Below the pieces are notes generated by a model. The model saw only the letters and a program-made list of their open reading frames with translations. It was not told the origin of the DNA and did no database searches. From Chthoniobacterales bacterium (GTDB lineage Bacteria; Verrucomicrobiota; Verrucomicrobiia; Chthoniobacterales; UBA6821), in assembly GCA_019747735.1 (NCBI GenBank), contig JAIEQL010000001.1, forward strand, positions 1 to 64,000: a stretch of 64,000 nt of DNA, written 5' to 3'. The position numbers and the translations under genes are program-made. Below are positions 1 through 7,427 of this stretch, piece after piece. Each line of letters starts with the position of its first letter. Within the stretch, counting starts at the first letter, position 1.

Positions 1-34
1 CTGCATCAATTTTATTCATTTTCAAGACACCCTC
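1..34. repeat. Right end of repeat element A (cut by window edge)
   Basis: These bases match the end of the element seen complete at 35545-35685 and 13686-13825, including the terminal sequence TTTTCAAGACACCCTC. The rest of the element lies before the window. It is followed after one base by element B, the same junction as at 35543-35545 read on the other strand. Confidence 0.8.
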
Positions 35-35
35 A

Positions 36-198
36 TATAGTCAAATTACTTAGAAATTACACAAAATTGACGTGATCCTTTCAGGAAAAGACTGCGTTCT
101 CATTACTCCCGTTATAAGATATAGCGCTCGCTCTTCGGCCTTGCCTTTTCTAAAAATCTCTGCGTTCTTTCATGTAATTTCTAAGTAATTTGACTATA
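36..198. repeat. Repeat element B, 163 bp with perfect 26-bp terminal inverted repeats (MITE-like)
   Basis: Positions 36-61 and 173-198 are perfect reverse complements; each arm carries TAGTCAAATTACTTAGAAAT or its complement. The 111-bp interior has no convincing ORF. The structure is that of a miniature inverted-repeat element. A collapsed derivative with the left 11 and right 20 bp only is at 35513-35543. Its right end lies 30 bp before the start of the GH18 gene, so it may contribute that gene's leader. Confidence 0.8.
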
Positions 199-228
199 CT
201 AAAAATCAAACGTACGCTCCTCTTCACT

Positions 229-1479
229 ATGGAAAAAACAACCTCTCCTTTTTTAGTTTTTTTGGCATTGGCAAGCCTCTTTTTTCACCCCTCGTTAAAA
301 GCTGATTCAAACGCTTCATCCCAACAAGCCGGGTTTTCTGTAGAACACAGCACGTGGGCTGAGGATTGGACCGACAATCTCGATACGGATGTTTCTCCTT
401 TTTACTTTATTAGCAATCTTCCCAAAGGGGTGAACACCATTCATGTTTTTGTAGGACAGTTTGCCTATGTGAACGGTGTGGCTACGATTAATGGATACAC
501 CGCTGATACTCCTAATAATCAAGAACTCAATCCTAACTTTGAATTTTATAAAACATATTTAGAGAGCTTGGGAGAAAACACGGATGATATCGCCGACATG
601 GAAAGTCTCTTGAGGAAAGCTGCCTTAAAAAAAGGAAAATATGGTGATTTACCGCTCGGAAGGATTTATGCTCCTACCAAAAGTGGTGCCCCCGCTGGAA
701 GTGGCTCTTTTCCTAACATGGAGGCGCTTATCGACTTTGTTAAACAAAGCAAAGCAAAAGGAGCCATTGTCAAACTCTCTGTGGGCGGCCAACCAGGAAC
801 GACTTTTGGAAACTCCTGGCAAGTGTTAACGGATGATAATATCAATGATTTTGCTCAAGCTTTAGTCAATATCTGCCAGCAAACCACCGCTGATGGGATC
901 GACTTTGACCAAGAGTTAGAAGATACAACTATTGCCCAGCGTGCTGGAAAACTAGCAGGTGCTTTTAAAGATAAACTACCGAATGCCTCCACCAGCTACT
1001 GTGTCTATGGCGGCTGTGATGCCAATGGCCCTTGGCATGAAACCAACAAGGTCTTTTTACAATATGCTGTTACCTCACAAAATTGGTGCGCTATTGATCG
1101 GGTTTATGTCATGACCTATTACGATGGCTGTTCTTTATCTCAGAATGAAGGCTTCATGACCTCTTGGAATACATGGTTAGGGGCTCAACATGGATTTACT
1201 GCGAGCCGCATTAGCGCTGGCGTTGATCCTAATGATCCAACCACTTCTCCTAATGATGGAAGTCTCAACACCTGGATTGATTTTGCTGCGGGCAATCAAT
1301 TTGGAACAGCGATCTGGGATAACTTAGGGGTTGAAAATTATGTGACTCATAACTGGGGGCCAACCATTGAGAATATTTATTCAACCTATAACAACTGGTT
1401 GCCTTGGCTTGAGAGAGAGGGTTGGAGTTGGTATTCTTGGGGCAAGAGAGAAACTCGGAAAGCCTGGAGTTCGCTTTAA
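229..1479 (+). CDS. Secreted glycoside hydrolase family 18 (chitinase-like) protein
   Basis: The protein is predicted to hydrolyse beta-1,4-linked GlcNAc polymers such as chitin or peptidoglycan-like glycans outside the cytoplasm. It has 416 residues from the ATG at 229, which begins a signal peptide (charged start, hydrophobic LVFLALASLFF, cleavage near KA-DS). A longer reading from a TTG at 190 would start inside repeat B and is rejected. GH18 hallmarks are visible: the SxGG strand (LSVGG, about residue 184) and the catalytic DxxDxDxE motif DGIDFDQE at 222-229, with E229 as proton donor. VYVMTYYDG matches the later barrel strand carrying the substrate-contacting Tyr. The family assignment is firm but the substrate is not; some GH18 proteins are non-chitinolytic. 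No second domain or carbohydrate-binding module is recognised. Confidence 0.85.
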   Translation: MEKTTSPFLVFLALASLFFHPSLKADSNASSQQAGFSVEHSTWAEDWTDNLDTDVSPFYFISNLPKGVNTIHVFVGQFAYVNGVATINGYTADTPNNQELNPNFEFYKTYLESLGENTDDIADMESLLRKAALKKGKYGDLPLGRIYAPTKSGAPAGSGSFPNMEALIDFVKQSKAKGAIVKLSVGGQPGTTFGNSWQVLTDDNINDFAQALVNICQQTTADGIDFDQELEDTTIAQRAGKLAGAFKDKLPNASTSYCVYGGCDANGPWHETNKVFLQYAVTSQNWCAIDRVYVMTYYDGCSLSQNEGFMTSWNTWLGAQHGFTASRISAGVDPNDPTTSPNDGSLNTWIDFAAGNQFGTAIWDNLGVENYVTHNWGPTIENIYSTYNNWLPWLEREGWSWYSWGKRETRKAWSSL

Positions 1480-1495
1480 ATCAAAAAACGCTCCC

Positions 1496-1523
1496 TTGAC
1501 ATACTGAGTTTTGCTATTATTTT
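1496..1523 (+). promoter_or_regulatory. Possible sigma70-type promoter for the exported protein at 1532
   Basis: TTGACA at 1496-1501 and TATTTT at 1518-1523 are separated by 16 bp in the 52-bp gap after the GH18 gene. Transcription would start very near the ATG at 1532, giving a short or absent leader. This is a consensus match only. Confidence 0.35.
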
Positions 1524-1531
1524 ACGCTGCT

Positions 1532-2206
1532 ATGAAATTTAATAAATTACCCATATTGTTAATCGCTTTCATGGCTGCCCTTGTTGGCTCCCAGGTTTCC
1601 TTGGCTGAAGACGCACCACAGAGTTCCCTTGTAATAAACGAAGTTAATCCCTTTTGGAACAACTCCTCGGACCTTTATATAGGAAACCCTCCGAGTTATG
1701 AGCAGATTCAAGAATCTCAGGTAGTCTGTCGCTACATTCCTAATTTGTGGAATTATTCAGGCGATTCAGGCGAAACACTCACCTTAGATACTTTTGTGAT
1801 CACGCCAGGCGCGGGCCAAAAGAAGATTATCCTTATTACTGATGTTCCTTCTGATTATGATTACTTTCTCAAGGATTTTGGTTATCACTTTAATGAAAAC
1901 GAGGCTATCACAGTGATTCATCCCTTAGTTTGTCCCAACCCTGCCTGGGAAAGTGAATATTATCCTGAGGAGGAGCTTCGATGGGACCTCAATCACTTTA
2001 GCTGCCTGAAACCTTATATAGACCAAGATATCGAGACAACAATAAGTGGAATGGGAAAATATGCATTTGCTTACGTGACATTTACTGTTGATGAGAGCAA
2101 GCTCAATGCAACAGGTTCTCTCCATTTTGAGGCCTATGTGGGCGAAGATGAGCATGCGGTTGACATTGTCGTCCCTATTCAAATAGAGGCAGAACAGTCG
2201 AAATAA
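1532..2206 (+). CDS. Exported protein of unknown function
   Basis: I do not recognise a family. The 224-residue protein starts at ATG 1532 with a typical signal peptide (MKFNKLPILLIAFMAALVGS, cleavage likely near SLA-ED). The upstream TTG at 1511 only adds seven residues before the natural signal peptide. The mature part is acidic, with many aromatic residues, and ends in a predicted beta-rich segment (FAYVTFTVDES, GSLHFEAYVGED). Only a few cysteines are present, possibly forming disulfides in the periplasm. It follows the GH18 gene by 52 bp in the same direction and is closed by a strong terminator, so it may be co-expressed or run from its own promoter. Confidence 0.6.
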   Translation: MKFNKLPILLIAFMAALVGSQVSLAEDAPQSSLVINEVNPFWNNSSDLYIGNPPSYEQIQESQVVCRYIPNLWNYSGDSGETLTLDTFVITPGAGQKKIILITDVPSDYDYFLKDFGYHFNENEAITVIHPLVCPNPAWESEYYPEEELRWDLNHFSCLKPYIDQDIETTISGMGKYAFAYVTFTVDESKLNATGSLHFEAYVGEDEHAVDIVVPIQIEAEQSK

Positions 2207-2229
2207 CACCTTCCATTTTTTAACTTACC

Positions 2230-2266
2230 AAAAAGGCACGTTAAGCTTTTGCTAACGTGCCTTTTT
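2230..2266 (+). terminator. Rho-independent terminator
   Basis: GGCACGTTAAGC and GCTAACGTGCC form a stem with one bulged A and a TTTT loop, preceded by an A run and followed by CTTTTT. The A and T runs make it potentially bidirectional. It lies 24 bp after the exported-protein stop codon. Confidence 0.85.
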
Positions 2267-2315
2267 CTGTATCATCTCAAAAATCGCGGGTAACGCTCAT
2301 AAATGGTGTTGAGCA

Positions 2316-2350
2316 ATGGGGTCAGTTTCCAGAGCAAGCGGGTCAGTCCC
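2316..2350. repeat. Degenerate REP-like sequence (GGGGTCAGT half-sites)
   Basis: GGGGTCAGT is followed 18 bp later by GGGTCAGTCCC. These words recur in the clear hairpins at 27746-27845, 28027-28122 and 34082-34150, but no stable long hairpin forms here. The rest of the gap 2207-2451 shows nothing beyond the terminator. A 72-codon reading frame across it (2303-2521) is unsupported. Confidence 0.4.
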
Positions 2351-2451
2351 GCAATGTCCAACTACGTCTTCAAATTGAATGGTACCGAACCCATTACTCA
2401 TGAACCGCTTATTCCGGAGGTCTTCTTTCCTGGAAAAATTGAGATGATACC

Positions 2452-3075
2452 TTATTCTGACGTTGTCTCTGTTGTTTCAGCGGCGTTGATACGGACAGCA
2501 ACATTAAGGTCCAAATTGTAAGATTTTAATATAGGGCCGGCAAAACCGTTATAAGAATAATTATCGGTTATGAAAAAAGGTACCTGTGCTTCTCCAGTGA
2601 GAAGAGCCGTAAAGTAGGAATCACCATGGATGGTATCCATAGGTTTAGAAAGAGGGTTTTGAGAAGGATCTTTGGAGAGCATAGAGTCAAACTTTTTTGA
2701 ATCAAAGGTAGCCATATTTACGCCGATCAGCGGTGGTTGCTGTTGTCGAAGTTCCAGAGCAATATGAGCCACTTCCCCACATTTCAAGGCAATAGAGGGA
2801 ATATCGATAGAAATCGTTCTGTCGCTAAATTCATTAAAGGGTGTCATAACTCCTTTTTGAAGAGCCATAAGCTCTAATACATCCTTCTTACAAGTAATAG
2901 TAAAGTTATGGAGCTTTGCGCCACCGAGAGTGAGTGAATCATCATCCTTCACATTGAATAGCTCATTTATTTGGGAATCTGCTATTTTAAAGCGACTACT
3001 GGTTTCCTCTGCTTTAGAAAAAGGAGAGATCACTACGAGAAAAGTGAGGAGTGAAAGAATAAATTTGTTTTTCAT
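2452..3075 (-). CDS. Exported protein of unknown function
   Basis: No family is recognised. The 207-residue protein has a clear signal peptide (MKNKFILSLLTFLVVISPFSKA, cleavage before EET). The mature part contains short segments such as LGGAKLHNFTITCKKD and IALELRQQQPPLIGVNM that look like beta strands. It lies alone on the minus strand, with its stop facing the GH18 region and its start 17 bp from the stop of the VapC gene at 3092. It could therefore be transcribed after the toxin-antitoxin pair, but no functional link is implied. Confidence 0.6.
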   Translation of the reverse strand: MKNKFILSLLTFLVVISPFSKAEETSSRFKIADSQINELFNVKDDDSLTLGGAKLHNFTITCKKDVLELMALQKGVMTPFNEFSDRTISIDIPSIALKCGEVAHIALELRQQQPPLIGVNMATFDSKKFDSMLSKDPSQNPLSKPMDTIHGDSYFTALLTGEAQVPFFITDNYSYNGFAGPILKSYNLDLNVAVRINAAETTETTSE

Positions 3076-3091
3076 AGGGAAGAATTAAAAA

Positions 3092-3505
3092 CTACAAAAA
3101 AGGATCAAAGAGACGGATTCCTGCTTGTGAAAAATCCTTAGTGTTTCTTGTGGCAAGAATAAGCTGGTGTTGGTGGGCTGTTGCGGCAATTTGAGCGTCC
3201 AGCGAAGGAATAATAACGCCATTTTTTCCCCATGCTGCCTTTAGCTTTCCCCAAAGATGAGCTGTTTCTAAATTAAAACTAAGTACTCTTCCTTTCATCG
3301 AGTGACAGATTGATTCTAGCCAAAAACGGAGCATGTCCTTCTTTTTGCCTTCTGGTAGGCGTTCAACGCCACGAGCAATTTCACCAACAGAGATGATACT
3401 GACAAAAAGTTTACTTTCGTTTCTCTGCAACCACTCTACAACACGAGTACCGGGTATTGGTTTGACAACCTCACTCAAAACATTCGTATCCACTAAATAG
3501 TTCAT
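3092..3505 (-). CDS. VapC-type PIN-domain ribonuclease toxin
   Basis: The 137-residue protein is a probable RNase toxin that cleaves structured RNA such as tRNA or rRNA with Mg2+. The PIN acidic residues are visible: D6 in LVDTNVLSE, a Glu in GEIARG (about 43), an Asp in PSLDAQIAA (about 105) and one in TRNTKDF (about 122). The overall form is like FitB/VapC proteins of 130-140 residues. The start ATG overlaps the stop codon of the antitoxin by 4 bp (ATGA), a normal translational-coupling arrangement. It is expected to be held inactive by that antitoxin, which should also autoregulate the operon. Confidence 0.88.
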   Translation of the reverse strand: MNYLVDTNVLSEVVKPIPGTRVVEWLQRNESKLFVSIISVGEIARGVERLPEGKKKDMLRFWLESICHSMKGRVLSFNLETAHLWGKLKAAWGKNGVIIPSLDAQIAATAHQHQLILATRNTKDFSQAGIRLFDPFL

Positions 3506-3738
3506 AACTCCAGCGGAGAAGTGTCCTCTTTTTCTCTTGATGGAATTTCAAAAAAAAAAGGACACGAGCGCAATAATTTCACTAACCCAAAATTCGCAGG
3601 TGTTGAAATGCGACGAAGGATAATCGTTTCATTGCTTTCAATACCGACTTCAACATCCTCTCCTGCTTTGAGATGAAGGCGTTTTCTGATTGCGGCTGGA
3701 AGAACAATTTGACCCTTCTCTGATAAAACAGTTGTCAT
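3502..3738 (-). CDS. VapB-type antitoxin, AbrB/MazE-like swapped-hairpin DNA-binding protein
   Basis: The 78-residue protein has an N-terminal SpoVT/AbrB fold: TTVLSEKGQIVLPAAIRKRL, then a hydrophobic LKAGEDVEVGIE strand and IILRRIS. The C-terminal about 30 residues would wrap the toxin. It is the first gene of the pair and ends in the toxin start. The C-terminal tail contains FFFEIPSREKE encoded by an A-run (long T run on the minus strand, near 3545-3560), a stretch prone to slippage. Confidence 0.82.
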   Translation of the reverse strand: MTTVLSEKGQIVLPAAIRKRLHLKAGEDVEVGIESNETIILRRISTPANFGLVKLLRSCPFFFEIPSREKEDTSPLEL

Positions 3739-3898
3739 ACTTGCTAATAGTAAGAAAATCTTACTTTTAGGACAATATTAAAAATCGGCAGCGGCTTGTT
3801 TCCCGGTGCAAAAGAATCTTTTAAGCCATTACCAATGGCTGATCGTAGTGTAGTTTTAAAATTTGATTTTTTGAAAAATTATGATCGTTTTTTCCCCC

Positions 3899-3928
3899 TC
3901 CAGCCTCTAGTCTCCAGCCTCCAGCCTT
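3899..3928. repeat. Degenerate heptanucleotide repeat (CTCCAGC family)
   Basis: Copies of CTCCAGC/CTCTAGT/CTCCAGC/CTCCAGC follow each other in a 7-bp register, ending a few bases before the valS start codon. The related CTACAGC/CTATAGT register occurs at 9058-9080. The rest of 3739-3934 holds no recognisable gene. Confidence 0.6.
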
Positions 3929-3934
3929 TTTTTC

Positions 3935-6595
3935 ATGCTCGCCAACAACCCTCACCAAATTTCAAAAGCCTATACTCCCTCGGAGGTCGAGCCACTCTGG
4001 AACAAGTGTTGGGAAGAAACGGGTTGTTTTCACGCTGATGAGAAATCAAAGGCCCCTGCCTATTCGATTGTCATTCCTCCGCCCAATGTCACTGGAGTTT
4101 TAACTTTGGGACACGTTCTAAATAACACGATTCAAGACATCCTAGCTCGTCGTGCGCGCCAGAGTGGTTACGAAGTGCTCTGGCTTCCTGGGACCGACCA
4201 TGCGGGAATTGCAACGCAGACAGTGGTCGAGCGTCAACTTCGCAAGGAAGAAAAAAAGACGCGTCATGACTTAGGCCGCGAAGTTTTTGGTGAGCGCGTC
4301 TGGGAGTGGAAGAAAAAACACGGAGGGATCATTATAGAGCAGCTCAAACGCCTCGGCTGCTCTTGCGACTGGAAGAGGGAGCGCTTCACGATGGATGAGG
4401 CCTACGTCAAAATAGTCCAAGAAATTTTTGTCGATCTTTACAACAAAGGTCTTATCTACCGTGGCACACGGATGGTCAACTGGTGTCCTAGCTCGCTAAC
4501 AGCCCTGAGCGATGAGGAGGTCATTCCTAAAAAACAAAAAGGGATTCTCTACCATTACCAACTCGAAATTATCGAAGAACCGGGCACTTGGCTGGAAATT
4601 GCCACGACACGCCCTGAGACAATCATGGCCGATGTTGCTCTGGCTGTTCATCCTGAGGATGCTCGTTATCGTCACCTAATTGGAAAACATGTCCGCCGTC
4701 CTTTGCCCGTTGAGTCAGACGTGCAGATTCCCATCATTGCGGATAGCGCCGTTGATCCACAATTTGGAACCGGGGTACTCAAAGTCACCCCTGCTCACGA
4801 TCACCTCGATTATGAAATTGGTCTGCGTCACCAACTTCGGGTGATCGATGTTTTCAATCCCAATGGAACACTCAATGCTTTTGCTGGCGGTGAGTTCATT
4901 GGCATGGATCGCTTTGAGGCCAGGAAAAAAGCCGCAGAGCGTCTTCATCAACTTGGCCTTCTTATGAAAGAAGAGCCCTATGAGCATAACGTTGGATTTA
5001 GCGAACGAGCTGATGTGCCGGTAGAACCGCGGCTTAGCGAGCAATGGTTTTTGCGTTATCCTAAAACCGCCCAAGCCCGTGCAGCAGTCGGCGAGGGACT
5101 AGTACGCTTTTTTCCTGATCGCTGGAAAAAGGTTTACGATCATTGGTTGGAAAATATTCAAGATTGGTGCATTAGTAGGCAGCTTTGGTGGGGACATAGG
5201 ATTCCAGCTTGGAGTTTAGCAGGAAGTGATGAGAGAAAAGTTCAACTTGACTCTCCCGGTCCAGGTTGGATCCAAGACGAAGATGTTTTGGACACCTGGT
5301 TCTCTGCATGGCTTTGGGCTCATGCCACCATGGATGCAGCAACGCGGAAAAAATTTTATCCGACAACAGTCTTAGTCACGGGGCCCGATATTATCTTCTT
5401 CTGGGTTGCACGCATGATCATGGCTGGGTTGGAGTACACTGGGGAGCTTCCTTTTGGTGATGTTTATTTTACTGGAATCATTCGCGATAAAAATGGGCGC
5501 AAAATGTCCAAGAGTCTTGGCAACTCGCCAGACCCACTCGATCTCATTGCCAGCTATGGAGCCGATGGACTTCGTTTTGGTGTCATGCGCATTGCTCCGA
5601 CGGGTCAAGATATTCGCTTTGATGAAAAGCAAATCGAGGAGGGCCGCAATTTTGCCAACAAGCTCTGGAATGCCGCTCGTTTTCGGGAAATGCATGGCAT
5701 CTGCGATGTCGCTCCTAACCTCACTTTGCAGGAGCTTCCTCCTATTGCGATCACGATCGTAGCTCAATTTGATGAGATGCATGCGGCATTACGTCAGGCT
5801 TACACCGAGTATCGTTTTCAAGAAATCGCCAACCTTCTCTATGACTTTTTCTGGCACGACTATTGCGACTGGTTTGTCGAGGCCGCTAAGCCAACGTTGC
5901 AAAGCGATCGTTTCAAAGAAAAAAAAGCACTTCTGACAACGATGGATTTTATCCTCTCAGGATTCTTACGTCTGGCTCATCCTTTGATGCCTTACATCAC
6001 CGAGGAGCTTTGGAAACGCCTCGGTTTTGAGGCCTCTTCAGCCCATCTAAAGAAGCCTTCTTTTTTAGTCTTTGCCCAACCTCCTGCAAAACATTCCCTG
6101 GGCTATCTCAGTCCCGAAGCCATCACTCAAGCCAAACAAGAAACAGAGGCTCTTTATGCCGCAGTGAAAGCAGCTCGAAATCTTCGTAGCGAATGTAAAA
6201 TCAATGCGAAGCAGGCTATTGATTTTCTTGTGACTCCCAAAGAACAAGCTGCAGTCTGGAGCCAAGAGCAATGTTTGATTTTTAAGGCTCTTGCAAAATG
6301 CAAAGAACTTCAGATGACCCATGATCCTCTTCCCAAAGAAAGCGCTTCTGTGCTCACCGATCTTGGGACCATTACCATTTTGCTAGCAGGACTCATCGAT
6401 CTTGATGCAGAGCGCAAACGTTTAGCTAACGAAATGAAGGACGTTGAAAATGAACTTGTCAAAGTGCGGGCCAAACTGAGCAATCCCAACTTTGTGGAAA
6501 AAGTTCCTGCGGCTGTCTTACAAGAACATCGCGATCGGGAAATACGGTGGGAAGAGCGTTTGAAGGGTTTGCAGGAGATGTTGGAAAAACTATAA
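3935..6595 (+). CDS. valS: Valyl-tRNA synthetase
   Basis: The enzyme charges tRNA-Val with valine in the cytoplasm. This is a full-length 886-residue class I synthetase. It shows the Rossmann signature region PPPNVTGVLTLGHVLNNT (about residues 48-65), with HVLN in the HIGH position. The editing domain (TTRPETIMADVA and GTGVLKVTPAHD), the KMSKS loop (about residue 522, KMSKSLGN) and a C-terminal anticodon-binding helix bundle follow. The C-terminal coiled coil characteristic of ValS (LDAERKRLANEMKDVENELVK) is present. The start ATG at 3935 is preceded by a C/T-rich tract with no Shine-Dalgarno sequence. The last 84 bp of the gene region (6501-6584) are duplicated at 7264-7347. Confidence 0.97.
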   Translation: MLANNPHQISKAYTPSEVEPLWNKCWEETGCFHADEKSKAPAYSIVIPPPNVTGVLTLGHVLNNTIQDILARRARQSGYEVLWLPGTDHAGIATQTVVERQLRKEEKKTRHDLGREVFGERVWEWKKKHGGIIIEQLKRLGCSCDWKRERFTMDEAYVKIVQEIFVDLYNKGLIYRGTRMVNWCPSSLTALSDEEVIPKKQKGILYHYQLEIIEEPGTWLEIATTRPETIMADVALAVHPEDARYRHLIGKHVRRPLPVESDVQIPIIADSAVDPQFGTGVLKVTPAHDHLDYEIGLRHQLRVIDVFNPNGTLNAFAGGEFIGMDRFEARKKAAERLHQLGLLMKEEPYEHNVGFSERADVPVEPRLSEQWFLRYPKTAQARAAVGEGLVRFFPDRWKKVYDHWLENIQDWCISRQLWWGHRIPAWSLAGSDERKVQLDSPGPGWIQDEDVLDTWFSAWLWAHATMDAATRKKFYPTTVLVTGPDIIFFWVARMIMAGLEYTGELPFGDVYFTGIIRDKNGRKMSKSLGNSPDPLDLIASYGADGLRFGVMRIAPTGQDIRFDEKQIEEGRNFANKLWNAARFREMHGICDVAPNLTLQELPPIAITIVAQFDEMHAALRQAYTEYRFQEIANLLYDFFWHDYCDWFVEAAKPTLQSDRFKEKKALLTTMDFILSGFLRLAHPLMPYITEELWKRLGFEASSAHLKKPSFLVFAQPPAKHSLGYLSPEAITQAKQETEALYAAVKAARNLRSECKINAKQAIDFLVTPKEQAAVWSQEQCLIFKALAKCKELQMTHDPLPKESASVLTDLGTITILLAGLIDLDAERKRLANEMKDVENELVKVRAKLSNPNFVEKVPAAVLQEHRDREIRWEERLKGLQEMLEKL

Positions 6596-6632
6596 CTTGC
6601 TTACTATTTCATCATCTCCCTACAATTAATTT

Positions 6633-6869
6633 ATGGTTATTTTTCAATCGATTATTCGAGATTTACAAGATTTACCTGCACCGATTTTATTAAAAGCGGC
6701 GCAGTATATTCACCAATTGAATCCTAGAAGATTAACTAAACAAGATCGTTTAGCTGCGCTGAGATCTAGTGCAGGAGGTATCAGTAAAGAGGATGCCGAT
6801 ATCATGGAACGCTCTATAAAAGAATCGGACCAAATTATTGATGAATTCAATGGAAGCAACACCTGGTAA
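6633..6869 (+). CDS. Probable VapB-like antitoxin of the following PIN toxin
   Basis: The 78-residue acidic helical protein lies directly before and overlaps a PIN-domain gene, the normal place for an antitoxin. The C-terminal half (LRSSAGGISKEDADIMERSIKESDQIID) resembles the helical toxin-wrapping tails of VapB-like proteins. The N-terminal part (LPAPILLKAAQYIHQL) resembles the DUF2281-like family. The assignment rests on context and general form. The module lies between two copies of the valS 3' end, which points to insertion or duplication at this place. Confidence 0.65.
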   Translation: MVIFQSIIRDLQDLPAPILLKAAQYIHQLNPRRLTKQDRLAALRSSAGGISKEDADIMERSIKESDQIIDEFNGSNTW

Positions 6870-7251
6870 AAGCGCTCTACTTGATAGTAGTATTGTCATT
6901 CATCATTTACGCGTTGGCAGCAATTTATTTCATCAATTATCAACCTTTACAGACCTCTATCTTCCAAACATAGCTCTTGCTGAGCTTTACTTTGGCGCTT
7001 ATCGATCTGTCCGTGTTGAGAAAAATTTATTACAAATAAAGGAATTTTTAGAACAAGTTATTCTTGTATTTCCTGACGATGAAACATCAAAAACTTACGG
7101 GCGTGTTGCTGCAAATTTAGCGCAGAGGGGAAAAATAATTCCTCAAAATGACATTTGGATTGCATCAATAGCTCTTCAACTTGATCTCTCATTATTTACC
7201 TTGGATCGACATTTTGAATATATCGATGGATTGGAAATAATGTTATGGTAA
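6841..7251 (+). CDS. VapC-type PIN-domain ribonuclease toxin
   Basis: The protein has 136 residues from ATG 6841; ATG 6850 is an alternative start. PIN features are ALLDSSIVIHHL with the first catalytic Asp, LPNIALAELYFGA with the conserved Glu, IIPQNDIWIASIAL with the Asp of the third motif, and LFTLDRHFEYI at the C-terminus. It overlaps the antitoxin gene by 29 or 20 bp depending on start. The family cleaves RNA; the target here cannot be told. It differs clearly from the VapC at 3092, so the two pairs are not recent duplicates. Confidence 0.83.
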   Translation: MNSMEATPGKSALLDSSIVIHHLRVGSNLFHQLSTFTDLYLPNIALAELYFGAYRSVRVEKNLLQIKEFLEQVILVFPDDETSKTYGRVAANLAQRGKIIPQNDIWIASIALQLDLSLFTLDRHFEYIDGLEIMLW

Positions 7252-7263
7252 TTTCTGCTTTCT

Positions 7264-7347
7264 AAGTTCCTGCGGCTGTCTTACAAGAACATCGCGATCG
7301 GGAAATACGGTGGGAAGAGCGTTTGAAGGGTTTGCAGGAGATGTTGG
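7264..7347 (+). repeat. Duplicate of the valS 3' end (copy of 6501-6584)
   Basis: The 84 bp are identical to the last part of valS (offset 763 bp), and about 12 following bases including the stop-codon region are similar but diverged. No reading frame is used here. With the original copy it brackets the toxin-antitoxin pair at 6633-7251 as a direct repeat. Confidence 0.95.
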
Positions 7348-7360
7348 GGAAATTATAATA

Positions 7361-7407
7361 CGGATATTTATGGATATTTATGGATATTTATGGATATTTA
7401 TGGATAT
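7361..7407. repeat. Tandem 10-bp repeat (TGGATATTTA) upstream of the Fic gene
   Basis: Four full units (the first with one mismatch) and a partial fifth occur in a row. The array ends 20 bp before the Fic start codon, so it occupies the promoter/leader region of that gene. Confidence 0.9.
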
Positions 7408-7427
7408 GATTCGCGTCATCGTCCTTT

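Noticed and set aside
2303..2521. 72-codon frame over the REP-like words
   Set aside because: Overlaps the 3' end of the minus-strand exported-protein gene and has no normal features.
7361..7407. CRISPR-like array
   Set aside because: Units are contiguous 10-mers without spacers; heptanucleotide blocks also lack spacers, and no cas gene is present.
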